Under the pieces are notes generated by a model that saw nothing but the letters and a program-made list of their open reading frames with translations, searched no databases and had not been told where the DNA came from. A stretch of 64,000 nucleotides of DNA. Source: Lysinibacillus xylanilyticus. GTDB taxonomy: Bacteria; Bacillota; Bacilli; Bacillales_A; Planococcaceae. Within the stretch, counting starts at the first letter, position 1. Each line of letters starts with the position of its first letter. A program made the position numbers and the translations under genes. The stretch is taken from contig NZ_MDDN01000001.1 in the NCBI RefSeq assembly GCF_001708185.1, forward strand, positions 186,001-250,000, read 5' to 3'. Shown piece by piece: positions 53,294 to 63,524 of this stretch.

Positions 53294-53980
53294 TTAGTCG
53301 TCATTTCGCATATTTGTAAAGATTAATACTAGACGTAATAATTCTAATACAGCTACTGCTGCTGCGGCAACATATGTTAATGCTGCGGCACTTAACACTT
53401 TACGTGCTGGACGCTCTTCTTCATTTGTAATAATCCCCAAAGAATTCATTTGTACTAACGCACGCTTTGAAGCATCAAACTCAACTGGTAACGTTACTAA
53501 TTGGAAAAGCACACCTGCTGCTAACAATATGATACCTAAAAGCAACATATTCGTACTACTTGCAAAAATACCAATCATAACAAAGATCCATGACATATTT
53601 GATGAAATATTTGCGGCAGGAACTAACTTACTACGTAATGTAAGCATTGAATAAGCTTCTTTATGTTGGATGGCATGGCCAACCTCGTGGGCAGCTACTG
53701 CAGCACCTGCAATACTAGCCTCATAGAAGTTACTTTCCGATAGAGCAACTGTTTTTGTCGCCGGATTATAGTGATCAGACAACACACCTTGCGTTGGAAC
53801 AACTCGTACATCATATAAACCGTTCGCATCTAAGATCGCACGCGCTACCTCTGCACCTGTTTGTCCCTTCATTGTACGTTCTTTTGCAAACTTATTATAC
53901 GTGCCCTTTACTTTCATCTGTGCATAAAGTGGCAGTAGCATAATAATTGCAAAGTAAACAATATACATGCTTGTTGACAA
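53294..53980 (-). CDS. YugP-like zinc metallopeptidase
   Basis: This 228-residue membrane protein has a HEVGHAIQH zinc motif (about residue 97) preceded by a conserved GVLSDHYNP-type segment, and about four membrane helices. It belongs to the neutral zinc metallopeptidase family (PF04298, YugP); substrates are unknown. The start is a TTG at 53980 behind AAAGGGG. In B. subtilis yugP lies elsewhere, so its place between ypjA and ypjC is a local rearrangement. Confidence 0.87.
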   Translation of the reverse strand: MSTSMYIVYFAIIMLLPLYAQMKVKGTYNKFAKERTMKGQTGAEVARAILDANGLYDVRVVPTQGVLSDHYNPATKTVALSESNFYEASIAGAAVAAHEVGHAIQHKEAYSMLTLRSKLVPAANISSNMSWIFVMIGIFASSTNMLLLGIILLAAGVLFQLVTLPVEFDASKRALVQMNSLGIITNEEERPARKVLSAAALTYVAAAAVAVLELLRLVLIFTNMRNDD

Positions 53981-54028
53981 TTTTCTAACCCCTTTCTACT
54001 TCTATGCTATAATTCTATAATCAATTAC

Positions 54029-54625
54029 TTAATTCGGCAAATATTTACGCCACCTAATTGAGCAGATGGCTAGAAAAATGCATGCAATTGATAACCAAAA
54101 AGTAAAATAGCCAATATAATTTGTATACTCTGCTAGATCACGATACATTGGCATTTGTCCAAATACATAATCAATCACATCATTATGTAATGTCCACACC
54201 GCTGCCACGGCAACATGCCAATATGAAAAGACATATTTACCGATATAAAGGATTGCTTGGACAGCCATCGCAAAATGCGAGCCTACCAGCATCCAGCCCT
54301 GCCAACCAATCGATCCAGTTTCAATCAGTGTCCAAATATTCATGACATCAGCCCAGATTCCATACTTCACTAGTGTAACAAGTGCTAGCACTTCCATCAG
54401 CGGCCAACTTTTGCCCAAAATCCACGCTAACAATACAAAGCAAAAGAATAAACTGGCTGTCGGACTATCTGGAACAAAAATGTAAAAAATCGGCTCCGTG
54501 TTGGCAAGCTGCCCTCCATACCAATAATAACCGTAAATAGTTCCTAATAGATTGATAATGAGTAATAATATTAAGAATGACTTGTGCGTAAGGAGATACC
54601 AAATGTTTTCACGAGTAATTTGCAT
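54029..54625 (-). CDS. DUF1405 membrane protein (YpjA)
   Basis: The protein (about 198 residues) has six membrane helices, with INLLGTIYGYYWYGGQL and FVPDSPTASLFF as family features. Function is unknown. The ATG at 54625 follows AAAGGAG; 38 more open codons upstream have no ribosome site. It lies downstream of qcrABC, as ypjA does in B. subtilis, but a repeat element now separates them. Confidence 0.87.
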   Translation of the reverse strand: MQITRENIWYLLTHKSFLILLLIINLLGTIYGYYWYGGQLANTEPIFYIFVPDSPTASLFFCFVLLAWILGKSWPLMEVLALVTLVKYGIWADVMNIWTLIETGSIGWQGWMLVGSHFAMAVQAILYIGKYVFSYWHVAVAAVWTLHNDVIDYVFGQMPMYRDLAEYTNYIGYFTFWLSIACIFLAICSIRWRKYLPN

Positions 54626-54726
54626 GATTAAAACTCCTTTATTTTCCGTCTTTACTAAGATGTCTTTTTTTATTTTTATTATGTATATATAGTCTTTATT
54701 TATTGTTTTATTAATGCCAAAAAACT

Positions 54727-54933
54727 GGCTCATCACCATAACGTGTGGTTGATTTCCGTTCCGACTGGGCGCTTTCCTGGGGGCGTCCGATGAGCCGCTT
54801 CACTCGCGTTGCTCGCTCCAGGGTCTCATCTGTGACGCTGATCCCCAAGGAGTCGCCCAGTCTCCACTCCAATCAACTAATATACAGCGCATAAATTAAA
54901 AAAAATGTCATCCACAACTTTTGGTAATGAACC
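54727..54933. repeat. Family A MITE-like repeat, short copy
   Basis: The ends GGCTCATCACCATAACGTGT and (reversed) GGTTCATTACCAAAAGTTGT are terminal inverted repeats. It is the compact 207-base form of the element at 14947-15283, without that copy's two inserts. It lies between ypjA and qcrC; the rest of that 469-base gap holds the qcr terminator and nothing else seen. Confidence 0.75.
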
Positions 54934-55056
54934 AAAAAGCTACATGCTAGATAATTTCTAGTTCATCCGACCGTCTTTTTCGACATTTTCCCCAAAAAAA
55001 TATTATTTTTCGGGAACCATTTTGATTCAGGAACAGTCACATTATTATAGAAGTAG

Positions 55057-55086
55057 AAAAAAAGAGCCAGTTTCCTGACTCTTTTA
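55057..55086 (-). terminator. Terminator of qcrABC
   Basis: On the minus strand AAAAGAGTCAG pairs with CTGGCTCTTTT and a T-run follows. Confidence 0.8.
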
Positions 55087-55094
55087 AACTAAGC

Positions 55095-55883
55095 TTATTC
55101 TTTAGCCTTTAAGCTCGCAATAAATTCAGCTAATTGCTTCGCTTCTTCGTCTGTACCGTGGAATTGACCAGGTGGCATTCCGCCGCGACCATTATGGATA
55201 ATATCTTCAACTTCTTCAGCCGTTAGTGTATTACCAACTAATTTTGGAGCAGCTGGGCCACCTTTTAAGTCAGCCGCATGACAGCCAATACAAGATTTAG
55301 CTTGTTCACCAGTGTCACCATTCCAAATTTTAAATCCTGGAAGTGATTCATCAACTTCAACTTCAGCTACAATTGCGCCCATAGCTTTTTGAGCTTCCCA
55401 GTCATGGTTAACAACTGACTCCCATGTTAAGTAGAACATAGCAGCCAAAGCTAATAACATAAACGCTGTAGGTAACGGACGTTTAGATGGACGGCGTTCT
55501 GGGCCTTTATCTAAAAATGGCATTAATAATAGCGCACCAAATGCAAGACCTGGTATTACAATAGTCCCAATAACATTATATGGACCAGAAGCAAATGAGT
55601 ACTTTAATAATTGATACAAGAATAAGAAGTACCAGTCCGGTAATGGCGTGTATGCTCTTGTAGGATCAGCTGGCCCTTCAAGTGGTGATGGATGAGCAAC
55701 TGTTAATAATAAATAACCAATTAAAAATACCGCACCAACCATCCATTCTTTTAGTAAGAAGTTCGGCCAGAAAGCTTCCGTCTTACCTGGATATTCGGAA
55801 TAATCCTTTGGAACGTTCGGCATTCTGTGACTCGCTTTAATACGTGAATCACCAACAAATTTCATTCCTTTTCCGCGATGCAT
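55095..55883 (-). CDS. qcrC: Menaquinol:cytochrome c reductase, cytochrome c / subunit IV protein
   Basis: This 262-residue protein has a subunit-IV-like N-terminal half with three membrane helices (FLIGYLLLTVAHPSP; PDWYFLFLYQLLKYSF) and a C-terminal cytochrome c domain. The heme site is SCIGCHAADLKG (CxxCH, about residue 196), with a later Met in GGMPPGQF. This fusion is typical of Bacillus bc complexes. It is third gene of qcrABC. Confidence 0.94.
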   Translation of the reverse strand: MHRGKGMKFVGDSRIKASHRMPNVPKDYSEYPGKTEAFWPNFLLKEWMVGAVFLIGYLLLTVAHPSPLEGPADPTRAYTPLPDWYFLFLYQLLKYSFASGPYNVIGTIVIPGLAFGALLLMPFLDKGPERRPSKRPLPTAFMLLALAAMFYLTWESVVNHDWEAQKAMGAIVAEVEVDESLPGFKIWNGDTGEQAKSCIGCHAADLKGGPAAPKLVGNTLTAEEVEDIIHNGRGGMPPGQFHGTDEEAKQLAEFIASLKAKE

Positions 55884-55925
55884 TATGTCCCCTCCTTTAA
55901 AAAATCATCGAACCGTCAAGAACTA

Positions 55926-56600
55926 TTACAACGGCCCTGAAATTCCTTGACGACGAATCATGATAAAGTGTGCTGCAAGTAACCCAAACAATACTGCAGG
56001 TAAGAAGAATACATGAATCGCAAAGAATCGTGTTAACGTTTGAGCTCCAAGAATAGTTGAGTCACCCGCTAATAAGATTTTAATATACTCACCGATAAAC
56101 GGTACAGATGCAGCAATTTGGATACCTACTTTTGTTGCGAATAATGCTTTCATATCCCATGGTAATAAGTATCCTGTAAAACCAAGACCCATCATTACAC
56201 CAAAAATACCTACACCAACCATCCAGTTTAATTCACGAGGTTTCTTATAAGAACCTGTAAAGAATACACGAAGAGTATGTAAGAACATCATTACGATTAC
56301 TAATGAAGCTCCCCAGTGGTGCATACCGCGTACGATTTCACCAAATGCTACTTCGTTTTGTAAATAATAAACTGATTTCCAAGCATTCACTACGTCTGGC
56401 ACATAGTACATTGTTAAGAACATACCAGATAGTATTTGAATTACTGTGATAAAGAACGTTAATCCTCCGAAACAGTAAACGAATGCTGAAAAATGATGTG
56501 CAGGGTTTACGTGCTCTGGCACTTCGTGGTCGGCTATATCACGCCAAATAGGTGTAATATCTAAGCGTTCATCGACCCAATCATAAATTTTATTTAGCAC
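55926..56600 (-). CDS. qcrB: Menaquinol:cytochrome c reductase, cytochrome b6 subunit
   Basis: This 224-residue membrane protein has four helices with the heme His pairs in RGMHHWGASLVIVMMFLHTLRVF and RFFAIHVFFLPAVLFGLLAAHFIMIRRQG. GYLLPWDMKA marks the quinol site. It transfers electrons from menaquinol to the Rieske and c-type centres. Spacing of 14 bases from qcrA supports one operon. Confidence 0.95.
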   Translation of the reverse strand: MLNKIYDWVDERLDITPIWRDIADHEVPEHVNPAHHFSAFVYCFGGLTFFITVIQILSGMFLTMYYVPDVVNAWKSVYYLQNEVAFGEIVRGMHHWGASLVIVMMFLHTLRVFFTGSYKKPRELNWMVGVGIFGVMMGLGFTGYLLPWDMKALFATKVGIQIAASVPFIGEYIKILLAGDSTILGAQTLTRFFAIHVFFLPAVLFGLLAAHFIMIRRQGISGPL

Positions 56601-56614
56601 TGTTTTGTACCCCC

Positions 56615-57121
56615 TTACTTAACTAGAGTATTTGCTTTAGTTGGACCAAGCGATAAGTAACCGTCTTCTTCTTTAACTTCATATTCATCCAATGGACCTA
56701 AAGGCGGTGTTCCCGGTACGTTTTTACCATTTTTCTCGTAACGTCCAGCGTGACAACCACAGAAGAATTGATCTGGGTGTGCTGAATCTTCTCCAAAGTT
56801 CACCATACATCCTAAATGTTTACAAACAGGTGATAATGCAACGATTTGATCGCCATCTTTGTAAACCCAAGCTACGTTTGTTACTTCTGATTTGTACCAT
56901 GCGTCAACTTGTTCAAATTTTAAGTCAACTTTAACAGGTTTGTCAGTAATATCAGCGATTTTGTGCTCTGTCTTTACAAAATTCCCACCATCATGCTTTT
57001 GTAATACTGGGTCAATTGCAAAGCGAACCATCGGCATCAGCATACCTGCCGCCATAAAGCCACCTACACCAGTTAGTGTATAGCTTAGGAATTGACGACG
57101 TGAAACTCGATTATTACTCAT
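56615..57121 (-). CDS. qcrA: Menaquinol:cytochrome c reductase, Rieske iron-sulfur subunit
   Basis: This 168-residue protein has a twin-arginine-like N-terminus (SRRQFLSYTLTGVGGF). The 2Fe-2S domain carries CKHLGC and CGCHAGRYE, which supply the two Cys and two His ligands plus the structural disulfide. It is first of qcrABC; the promoter should lie in 57122-57275. Confidence 0.95.
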   Translation of the reverse strand: MSNNRVSRRQFLSYTLTGVGGFMAAGMLMPMVRFAIDPVLQKHDGGNFVKTEHKIADITDKPVKVDLKFEQVDAWYKSEVTNVAWVYKDGDQIVALSPVCKHLGCMVNFGEDSAHPDQFFCGCHAGRYEKNGKNVPGTPPLGPLDEYEVKEEDGYLSLGPTKANTLVK

Positions 57122-57275
57122 TTTTTTCCCCCCTCTAACTTAAAGGTCAGTCCAACGGACATACTTTTACAAATAGTAATACTAGGACATATCTATGATA
57201 TATCAAGTCCATAGCTTGGTCAATATAGCATTCTGTGGAAAGCTGGAGAATGTGAACATTTATTGAAACAAATTG

Positions 57276-57725
57276 TTAAATCTGTGCCCATTTGGTCGAA
57301 AGTATCGGAATCACTTGTCGCAATTGATCTTCGAGAATAGAGTTTTTCACACCTTTATCCATACTTTCTAACGGAATCGCTGGTAACCAAATAACATTAA
57401 CTTCATCTCCAATATTTGTCCAAAAATGGTCACAAGTAATGAAGAACACATGCTTAAAACCAGCATTATGTAATTGTGCCTCTAATTGCTTTGGCATTTC
57501 TTTGTCTTTTAAGATTACACTGTACGAAAATGGTGGCATCAGTAGTAGACGACCTTTAAATTGTTGTTCGACAAAAGATGTGAGCGATAACAAAAAATTT
57601 GCTTCTGAACCACTCTGTTTCATTTTTTCAGAAGTTAAATCGACGGATACGAGTGGAACAATTGCTGTATCAATAAATTCCTTCTGTGCCATAAACGATG
57701 TCACATCGTTTGCATTAAAATACAT
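57276..57725 (-). CDS. DUF2487 family protein (YpiF)
   Basis: The protein (about 149 residues) is soluble and begins MYFNANDVTSFMAQKEFIDT, matching the YpiF/DUF2487 family. Function unknown. The ATG at 57725 follows GGGAGG; the open frame runs 25 codons upstream into a repeat without a ribosome site. Its position before qcrA matches B. subtilis. Confidence 0.85.
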   Translation of the reverse strand: MYFNANDVTSFMAQKEFIDTAIVPLVSVDLTSEKMKQSGSEANFLLSLTSFVEQQFKGRLLLMPPFSYSVILKDKEMPKQLEAQLHNAGFKHVFFITCDHFWTNIGDEVNVIWLPAIPLESMDKGVKNSILEDQLRQVIPILSTKWAQI

Positions 57726-57753
57726 CCAACAAACCTCCCAATATACATAAATT

Positions 57754-57880
57754 AATTTCGCCTTGGCGAAATTATTGTTGCTGTCGCTTCGCTTTCGCAC
57801 AGATAAATTGCCACAGGACGTGTTGTTCTTAGACTGTGTCCTCTATCTTCAGTAGGTGTTTGTCACATCCACTGAATGCA
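57754..57880. repeat. Family B intergenic repeat, copy 3
   Basis: It opens with the palindrome AATTTCGCCTTGGCGAAATT and later has CTTCAGT/ACTGAAT arms. In its middle, 57776-57807 matches 14995-15026 of the family A element over 32 bases, so modules are shared between the two families. Confidence 0.6.
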
Positions 57881-57997
57881 GAAAAAAATGCCCTTCTCCA
57901 CTCTTCAAAAGGATAACCAATAAAAAGCGAAAACAATCATTCACTAGTTATGTTACCATATCGAGGTGGATAAAGGACATTCAATTTTTAACTCTGT

Positions 57998-58555
57998 CTA
58001 ACGTAAATTAGCTGTTTCCTTTAATGCTTGTAACAAATTAGACAATTCATAAAAGCGCTCTTCATCTCCTTGATCGAGAGCCTCATCAATCTGTGCGAGT
58101 AATTTTTCTTCTTGGAATACGAGTAAGCTGTTGGAAAGCAGCTCTTCTGCCAGTAAACGATCTTTTTCACTGACAATCAGTGCTTCCGGCATATAAGGGT
58201 TTTCTTCAAGAACTGCTAAGTATTGTGCACTTGGTGGTACATTTGGAAAATTCAATTGTATATACATATCTTCTTGTTCATGTAAGCGTAAATCATGGAA
58301 AGATTTCTCAGCATCTGCTGTCATTACATTGCCTTTGTAAAAACGAAATGGCACACCCGTTGAGTCAACGGTTGACATTACCATCGCTCTAGGACAATAG
58401 TGAGCTTCTTCAACAAATCGAATTCGTTTTAATAACTCATCATTACTTAATAAGTAATTCAAAATCCATACACATTCACGACGTTTCAATTGATAATTTT
58501 TTAAGAACCATCTAACAAATGCTTTTTTATCGACAACTGATACAGAAGCAGTCAT
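57998..58555 (-). CDS. UPF0302 family protein (YpiB)
   Basis: The protein (about 185 residues) is soluble: KKAFVRWFLKNYQLKRRECVWILNYLLSND near the start and HYCPRAMVMST identify the YpiB/UPF0302 family, with an IDEAL-like C-terminal segment (LLAQIDEALDQGDEERFYELS). Function is unknown. AAAGGAGGGAGTGGGT precedes the ATG at 58555, 14 bases after the TPR gene. Confidence 0.87.
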   Translation of the reverse strand: MTASVSVVDKKAFVRWFLKNYQLKRRECVWILNYLLSNDELLKRIRFVEEAHYCPRAMVMSTVDSTGVPFRFYKGNVMTADAEKSFHDLRLHEQEDMYIQLNFPNVPPSAQYLAVLEENPYMPEALIVSEKDRLLAEELLSNSLLVFQEEKLLAQIDEALDQGDEERFYELSNLLQALKETANLR

Positions 58556-58569
58556 ACCCACTCCCTCCT

Positions 58570-59841
58570 TTACTCTAATTCTAAGGTTTCTAACTTCTCT
58601 TGCCACTCGAGTTCACCCGGTTGAATAGTTATTAATTGACCGAGTACTTCTTTAGCTTCTGAACGTTTCCCTTCCTCTAATAAGAAGTAAACGTATTTTT
58701 CTAAAAATGCTGCGTCTTCCTTAAAATCATTATATGCCAAATGGTAAAATTCGTATGCACGGTCGTACAATTCTAAATTTTCATATGCATCCGCAGCAAA
58801 TGGGTATAATGTGCTCCATTCAAAATCATTTTGTTGCAACGTTTCAAATAATTCTATTACATCCTCATAACGCTCTTGTTGTGCCAACACAGAGGTTAAT
58901 GCTAATACTGCCTCCATGTATTCAGGATCTAACGCAATGGCTTCACGTAGATGCTGTTCGCCCTCAGCTGGCAAACCAGTTTTTAAAGCCATTTTACCAG
59001 CGAATAAATATAAGGATTTATCGTATTCGTCACGTGTTAATCCTTCCATAATGGCAGCGTATGCTTTTTTATTGTCCTCAATCATAGCATAGCTTTCGGC
59101 TAGCAATAAATAGGCAGAAAAATAATCCGGATCCAATTCTTTTAATTCCTCTAATTGTTTAATGGCCATTTCAAATTTTTGTGATTGGAAAGCAGAATAT
59201 GCTGCACCAAATAAAATATCTGGCTTTATTTCACCCTCAAGTGCCATTAAATAGTAATCTAAAGCTGTTTCATAGGCAGCCCCTGCACGATACACCTCAG
59301 CAAGTCGTTCAACAAGACTTACTCCTGCAAAATCAACTTGTTGTTCATTCAATTCCTCATACAGTCTCGCAGCCTCTAAAAAACGACCAGTTTCAAACAA
59401 TAGTTCTGCTTTAGCAAATTGTAATAATGGTTCCTCCGGTAATATAGCTAGCGCCTCATTGATGCGCATTTCTGCTACTTCAAATAATCCTTGCATTTGA
59501 TAATAATCCGCTAATACTAATAATGCCTGAGGATATTCTGGAGTGGTCTCCTCTATTTCTAATAAAAAATCTAACGCTTCATCTTCATCGCCAAGTTCCA
59601 TTAAAACATTTGCACGATCAATTTTTAACTGTGCCTCTTCTGGGAATAAAAATTGTAAATGCTCCAGTACACGGTCTGCTTCCTTCATATACCCATACTG
59701 CATAAAAATTTCAGCCAGCTCATAAATTTCCTCAGGTAACTCCTTCATTAAAAATGATTCAAGTAGCTGTTCTATTAATGCTAAGTCCCCTTGTTCAAGT
59801 GCTTGCATCATTTCAGTCATCGCATTGTTCACAGTCTTCAC
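58570..59841 (-). CDS. Tetratricopeptide repeat protein (YpiA)
   Basis: This 423-residue soluble, strongly acidic protein is built almost wholly of TPR helices (about ten to eleven units, for example PEYPQALLVLADYYQMQGLF and PDYFSAYLLLAESYAMIEDN). It matches YpiA of B. subtilis in place and size. TPR arrays bind partner proteins; the partner is unknown. It forms an operon with ypiB. Confidence 0.88.
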   Translation of the reverse strand: MKTVNNAMTEMMQALEQGDLALIEQLLESFLMKELPEEIYELAEIFMQYGYMKEADRVLEHLQFLFPEEAQLKIDRANVLMELGDEDEALDFLLEIEETTPEYPQALLVLADYYQMQGLFEVAEMRINEALAILPEEPLLQFAKAELLFETGRFLEAARLYEELNEQQVDFAGVSLVERLAEVYRAGAAYETALDYYLMALEGEIKPDILFGAAYSAFQSQKFEMAIKQLEELKELDPDYFSAYLLLAESYAMIEDNKKAYAAIMEGLTRDEYDKSLYLFAGKMALKTGLPAEGEQHLREAIALDPEYMEAVLALTSVLAQQERYEDVIELFETLQQNDFEWSTLYPFAADAYENLELYDRAYEFYHLAYNDFKEDAAFLEKYVYFLLEEGKRSEAKEVLGQLITIQPGELEWQEKLETLELE

Positions 59842-59893
59842 CTATTCTTTCATTGATACCTTTATGCTACAAGACATTTTCTACCGAAACAAG

Positions 59894-59926
59894 TAAAAAA
59901 ACTCCCCAAAAGGCTTGGAGAGTCTA
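59894..59926 (-). terminator. Terminator of aroA
   Basis: On the minus strand ACTCTCCAA pairs with TTGGGGAGT, followed by seven T. It separates the aromatic operon from the TPR gene. Confidence 0.85.
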
Positions 59927-59941
59927 GCATTAGCTTTTACT

Positions 59942-61228
59942 TTACTTTACTACCTCTATATGCTCGAAAAATGGTGGATAAGAAACTGCAATACATTCGG
60001 CATCATCTAAAGTTACTGCCCCATCTGTTATAAGTGCTGCAACGGCGCCCATCATTCCTATACGATGATCACCATAGGTTTTAAGACTAGCGCCTTGTAA
60101 TGGCGTTGGCCCTTCAATAATCATTCCATCTTCGGTTGCTTCAATATTAGCACCTAGTTTTTTCAATTCATCCACTACAGCCGTTATCCGATCAGTTTCC
60201 TTCACTTTTAACTCCTCGGCATCCTTAATAATAGTTTTTCCATGTGCCTGCGTTGCTAATAAAGCAAGGATCGGGATTTCATCGATAAGTCGAGGAATAA
60301 TATCTCCCTCAATTGTAGTTCCTTTTAATGCTGACGTTTCAATTGTAATTGTTGCTGTCGGCTCTGATTGGCTATCTTCGTTCGGCATAAGTGTCATAGC
60401 TGCTCCCATATTTTGAAGCACTTCAATGATACCATCTCTTGTTGGGTTCATTCCGACATTTTTTAGCATTATTTTACTACCTTCACAAATAGCTCCTGCA
60501 ACTAAGAAAAAGGCAGCAGATGAAATATCACCCGGAACAGAAACATGCGTCCCTGTTAGAGTTTGCCCTCCTTGTATTGAAATAACACCATCCACCTCAT
60601 CAACTTTTGCTCCAAATTGACGAAGCATTCTCTCCGTATGATCTCTAGATATTTCAGTTTCTCGAACAATTGTAGTACCTTCTGCACGTAAGCCTGCAAG
60701 TAAAATAGCAGACTTCACCTGTGCACTCGCAACAGGCATGTGATAATCTATAGCCCGTAATGTTGTACCTTGAATGGCTAGTGGCGTATATTGTCCATTT
60801 GCTCTTCCAGTAATATGGGCTCCCATTTGACGTAATGGATCAATAACACGGCGCATTGGTCGTTTTCCAATAGACGCATCCCCTGTCATCACTGTGTGCA
60901 CATTAGAACCAGCTAAAATCCCAAGCATTAAACGCGTTGTCGTACCAGAGTTTCCTGTGTATAGTACCTCTGAGGGCTCTTGCCACCCGTCTATACCTGG
61001 ACTGTCGATGGATACATTTGTTCCTTCCACGTCAATTTTTACACCGAGCTTTCGGAAGCAGTCGATTGTACTTAAACAATCCTCACCTAATAAAAAGCCG
61101 TCAACTGTCGTTTTCCCCTTGGCAATAGCCCCAAACATAACAGAACGGTGAGAAACAGATTTGTCACCAGGAATCGTTAAAGTCCCTTGTAAGGAAGGTT
61201 TATCATATTGTAATACTTTTTCACTCAT
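59942..61228 (-). CDS. aroA: 3-phosphoshikimate 1-carboxyvinyltransferase (EPSP synthase)
   Basis: This 428-residue protein has [16 protein letters not shown] (PEP and shikimate Lys), [39 protein letters not shown] and [11 protein letters not shown]. The sequence around GNSGTT has Gly then Asn/Ser, and '[13 protein letters not shown]' fits class II-like EPSP synthases. It joins PEP to shikimate 3-phosphate. It is last of the aromatic operon (called aroE in older B. subtilis nomenclature). Confidence 0.95.
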   Translation of the reverse strand: MSEKVLQYDKPSLQGTLTIPGDKSVSHRSVMFGAIAKGKTTVDGFLLGEDCLSTIDCFRKLGVKIDVEGTNVSIDSPGIDGWQEPSEVLYTGNSGTTTRLMLGILAGSNVHTVMTGDASIGKRPMRRVIDPLRQMGAHITGRANGQYTPLAIQGTTLRAIDYHMPVASAQVKSAILLAGLRAEGTTIVRETEISRDHTERMLRQFGAKVDEVDGVISIQGGQTLTGTHVSVPGDISSAAFFLVAGAICEGSKIMLKNVGMNPTRDGIIEVLQNMGAAMTLMPNEDSQSEPTATITIETSALKGTTIEGDIIPRLIDEIPILALLATQAHGKTIIKDAEELKVKETDRITAVVDELKKLGANIEATEDGMIIEGPTPLQGASLKTYGDHRIGMMGAVAALITDGAVTLDDAECIAVSYPPFFEHIEVVK

Positions 61229-61311
61229 CTTTTCTTCCCTCCAATATGAAGATAGAAAGCGCCGTAATTTCCGACGCTTTCTTTTAAACAGACATTTCCA
61301 ATATAGATCGT

Positions 61312-62409
61312 CTATGAAATATAAGTTTCATAGTTAGCACGCTTTTGTATACATGCCGCTGCACGTTCACGGTCACTTTCGCTTTGCAAGCTAATAACAA
61401 GGATCCCGAAAACATCTTCACGTGACTCTACGATACGTAAATTGGTAATACTAATCGCTTCGTCTGCAAGCAATCCTGTCACCTCGGAAATAACCCCCGG
61501 ATAGTCAGGAACATCAACATATAAGTCAAATGATGTAAACATAGCTCCTGCACTTATCGGTAATTCATCCCTTAGCTCCTTGGCAACCGCAAAATAGCTT
61601 TCAATGTCAGCTGAACCACCATTTAATAGCAGCTCCTTAACACGAGTCATTTCCTTTTCCCAGCATTCTAGTTGCGCAATAAGCTCATCACGATTTTGCA
61701 ATGTAATATCTCGCCATAAAATTGGATTGGACGAGGCAATACGCGTTACATCGCGGAAGCCACCTGCAGCAAGTGAACGTGTCATCGGATATTCCCCATT
61801 TTCTCCGCCCAACTGATGTACAAGAGAAGCAGCAACGACATGTGGAAAATGACTAACTACAGCTGTCATATGATCATGCTCACGAGCAGATACACTTACA
61901 ACTTTTGCATGTGTAAATTTTAAAAGACTTTCAAGCTGTGCCATATTGACAATTTCTTCACCAGCGAGTGGCGTTAGCATATAATACGCATTTTCAAAAA
62001 GGTGGGCCTTCGCAGCTAATACACCACTTTTATGAGAGCCTGCCATTGGATGCCCACCAATAAAAGTAATACCTAACTCACGTAATTCCCCGGCCTTTTG
62101 CATAATCGTTTTTTTTGTACTACCTGTATCTGTTACGATTACTTTATTTTTTAACGGCCATGTTTTTAATTGTTCCATCCATTCAAGTGTTGCGTTGACA
62201 GGAGTTCCAAAAATAATGACATCTATGTCGGCTGCAACTTTTTTCGGATCTGTCACAATATCATGAACAATATTTAACGTTTTCGCATGTTCACGTGTTT
62301 TTGCATCCATATCATAGCCTATTATTTTTGTTTCAGGTGCCTTTTGTAATGCCAAGGCAATTGAGCCTCCAATTAGACCAAGCCCGATAACGAGCACATT
62401 CCGTGTCAT
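61312..62409 (-). CDS. tyrA: Prephenate dehydrogenase
   Basis: This 365-residue protein starts with the NAD motif [17 protein letters not shown], then [43 protein letters not shown] and [13 protein letters not shown]-terminal ACT domain (about residues 292-365; [18 protein letters not shown]) suggests feedback control by tyrosine. The start overlaps the end of hisC by 4 bases. Confidence 0.94.
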   Translation of the reverse strand: MTRNVLVIGLGLIGGSIALALQKAPETKIIGYDMDAKTREHAKTLNIVHDIVTDPKKVAADIDVIIFGTPVNATLEWMEQLKTWPLKNKVIVTDTGSTKKTIMQKAGELRELGITFIGGHPMAGSHKSGVLAAKAHLFENAYYMLTPLAGEEIVNMAQLESLLKFTHAKVVSVSAREHDHMTAVVSHFPHVVAASLVHQLGGENGEYPMTRSLAAGGFRDVTRIASSNPILWRDITLQNRDELIAQLECWEKEMTRVKELLLNGGSADIESYFAVAKELRDELPISAGAMFTSFDLYVDVPDYPGVISEVTGLLADEAISITNLRIVESREDVFGILVISLQSESDRERAAACIQKRANYETYIS

Positions 62410-63515
62410 GCAAAAACCCCTTGCTCTTTTAGGACGTTTTCAAGGTGACCTAACAACGCTTCATTTTGAGCCTCTGTTCCGATGGTCACACGGATAAACC
62501 CAGGTAATCCTAACGCTTTTCCACTACGGATTATAAAGCCTCGCTTCATAAGCTCATTGAAAACAACATCACTATCAGTATTCGTATCAAAGAAAATAAA
62601 GTTCGTATCAGAAGGGAAGTATTTTAAATTATATTTTTCACAGAATTCAATATATTGTTTTTTACCTTTTTCATTTGCTTCACGGCAAGCTTTTATAAAT
62701 TCTTGGTCACTTATAGCAATTGTCGCAACTGCTTGACTTAAAATTGTATTATTAAATGGCGATCTTACTGGATCCAGCTTAGCAATTACTCCTGGTTGCC
62801 CTATTGCATAACCAACTCGGAAAGAAGCAAGACCATATGCTTTTGAGAATGTACGCAATAATAGTACATTTGGATACTCGTCGATTAATGGTAGAGTATC
62901 TTTGTGACCAGGATGCGTTACGTATTCGATATACGCTTCATCTAATACGACTAGTACATCACTTGGTACCTTAGCTAAAAATGCACGTAATTCAACATCA
63001 GGAATCACAACGCCCGTTGGATTATTTGGACTACAAACCCAAACAACCGATGTGTTATCATCAATGGCTGCTACCATTGCATCTAAATCATGCGCCCCTT
63101 CGATACAAGGAACTTTGCGTACCTCTGCCCCTTCAATTTCAGCATTATGCCAGTATTGAGAGAATGATGGGTCTGCCATGACTGTGTTCACACCAGGATA
63201 CAACAGTGCACGAGTAATAATTGCAATAATATCGTCAGAGCCGTTACCAAAAAGAAGCTGTGTTTCATTGACACCTAAATGATTTGCAACAGCCGTACGT
63301 AAATTTTGTGCATAGCCATCTGGATAGATCGCATGATTTGCTGAATTATTTTGTAAATAAGCTGTTATCTTAGGTGAGCATCCAAATGGGTTTTCATTAG
63401 ATGCTAATTTTACGACTTCTTGTAAGCCATATTCACGTTGTACTTCTTCAATTGGTTTACCAGGCTTATATGCTTGCATACCGTCCAGTTGTTGTTTCCA
63501 TTTCATCTCAAACAT
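62406..63515 (-). CDS. hisC: Histidinol-phosphate aminotransferase
   Basis: This 369-residue class II PLP enzyme has KLASNENPFGCSP, GNGSDDIIAI, CSPNNPTGVVIP, LDEAYIEYV and RTFSKAYGLASFRVGYAIG with the PLP-lysine. Within aromatic operons HisC also transaminates prephenate-derived keto acids to phenylalanine and tyrosine. In B. subtilis trp genes lie between aroH and hisC; here they are absent. Confidence 0.94.
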   Translation of the reverse strand: MFEMKWKQQLDGMQAYKPGKPIEEVQREYGLQEVVKLASNENPFGCSPKITAYLQNNSANHAIYPDGYAQNLRTAVANHLGVNETQLLFGNGSDDIIAIITRALLYPGVNTVMADPSFSQYWHNAEIEGAEVRKVPCIEGAHDLDAMVAAIDDNTSVVWVCSPNNPTGVVIPDVELRAFLAKVPSDVLVVLDEAYIEYVTHPGHKDTLPLIDEYPNVLLLRTFSKAYGLASFRVGYAIGQPGVIAKLDPVRSPFNNTILSQAVATIAISDQEFIKACREANEKGKKQYIEFCEKYNLKYFPSDTNFIFFDTNTDSDVVFNELMKRGFIIRSGKALGLPGFIRVTIGTEAQNEALLGHLENVLKEQGVFA

Positions 63516-63524
63516 CTCCTCTAA

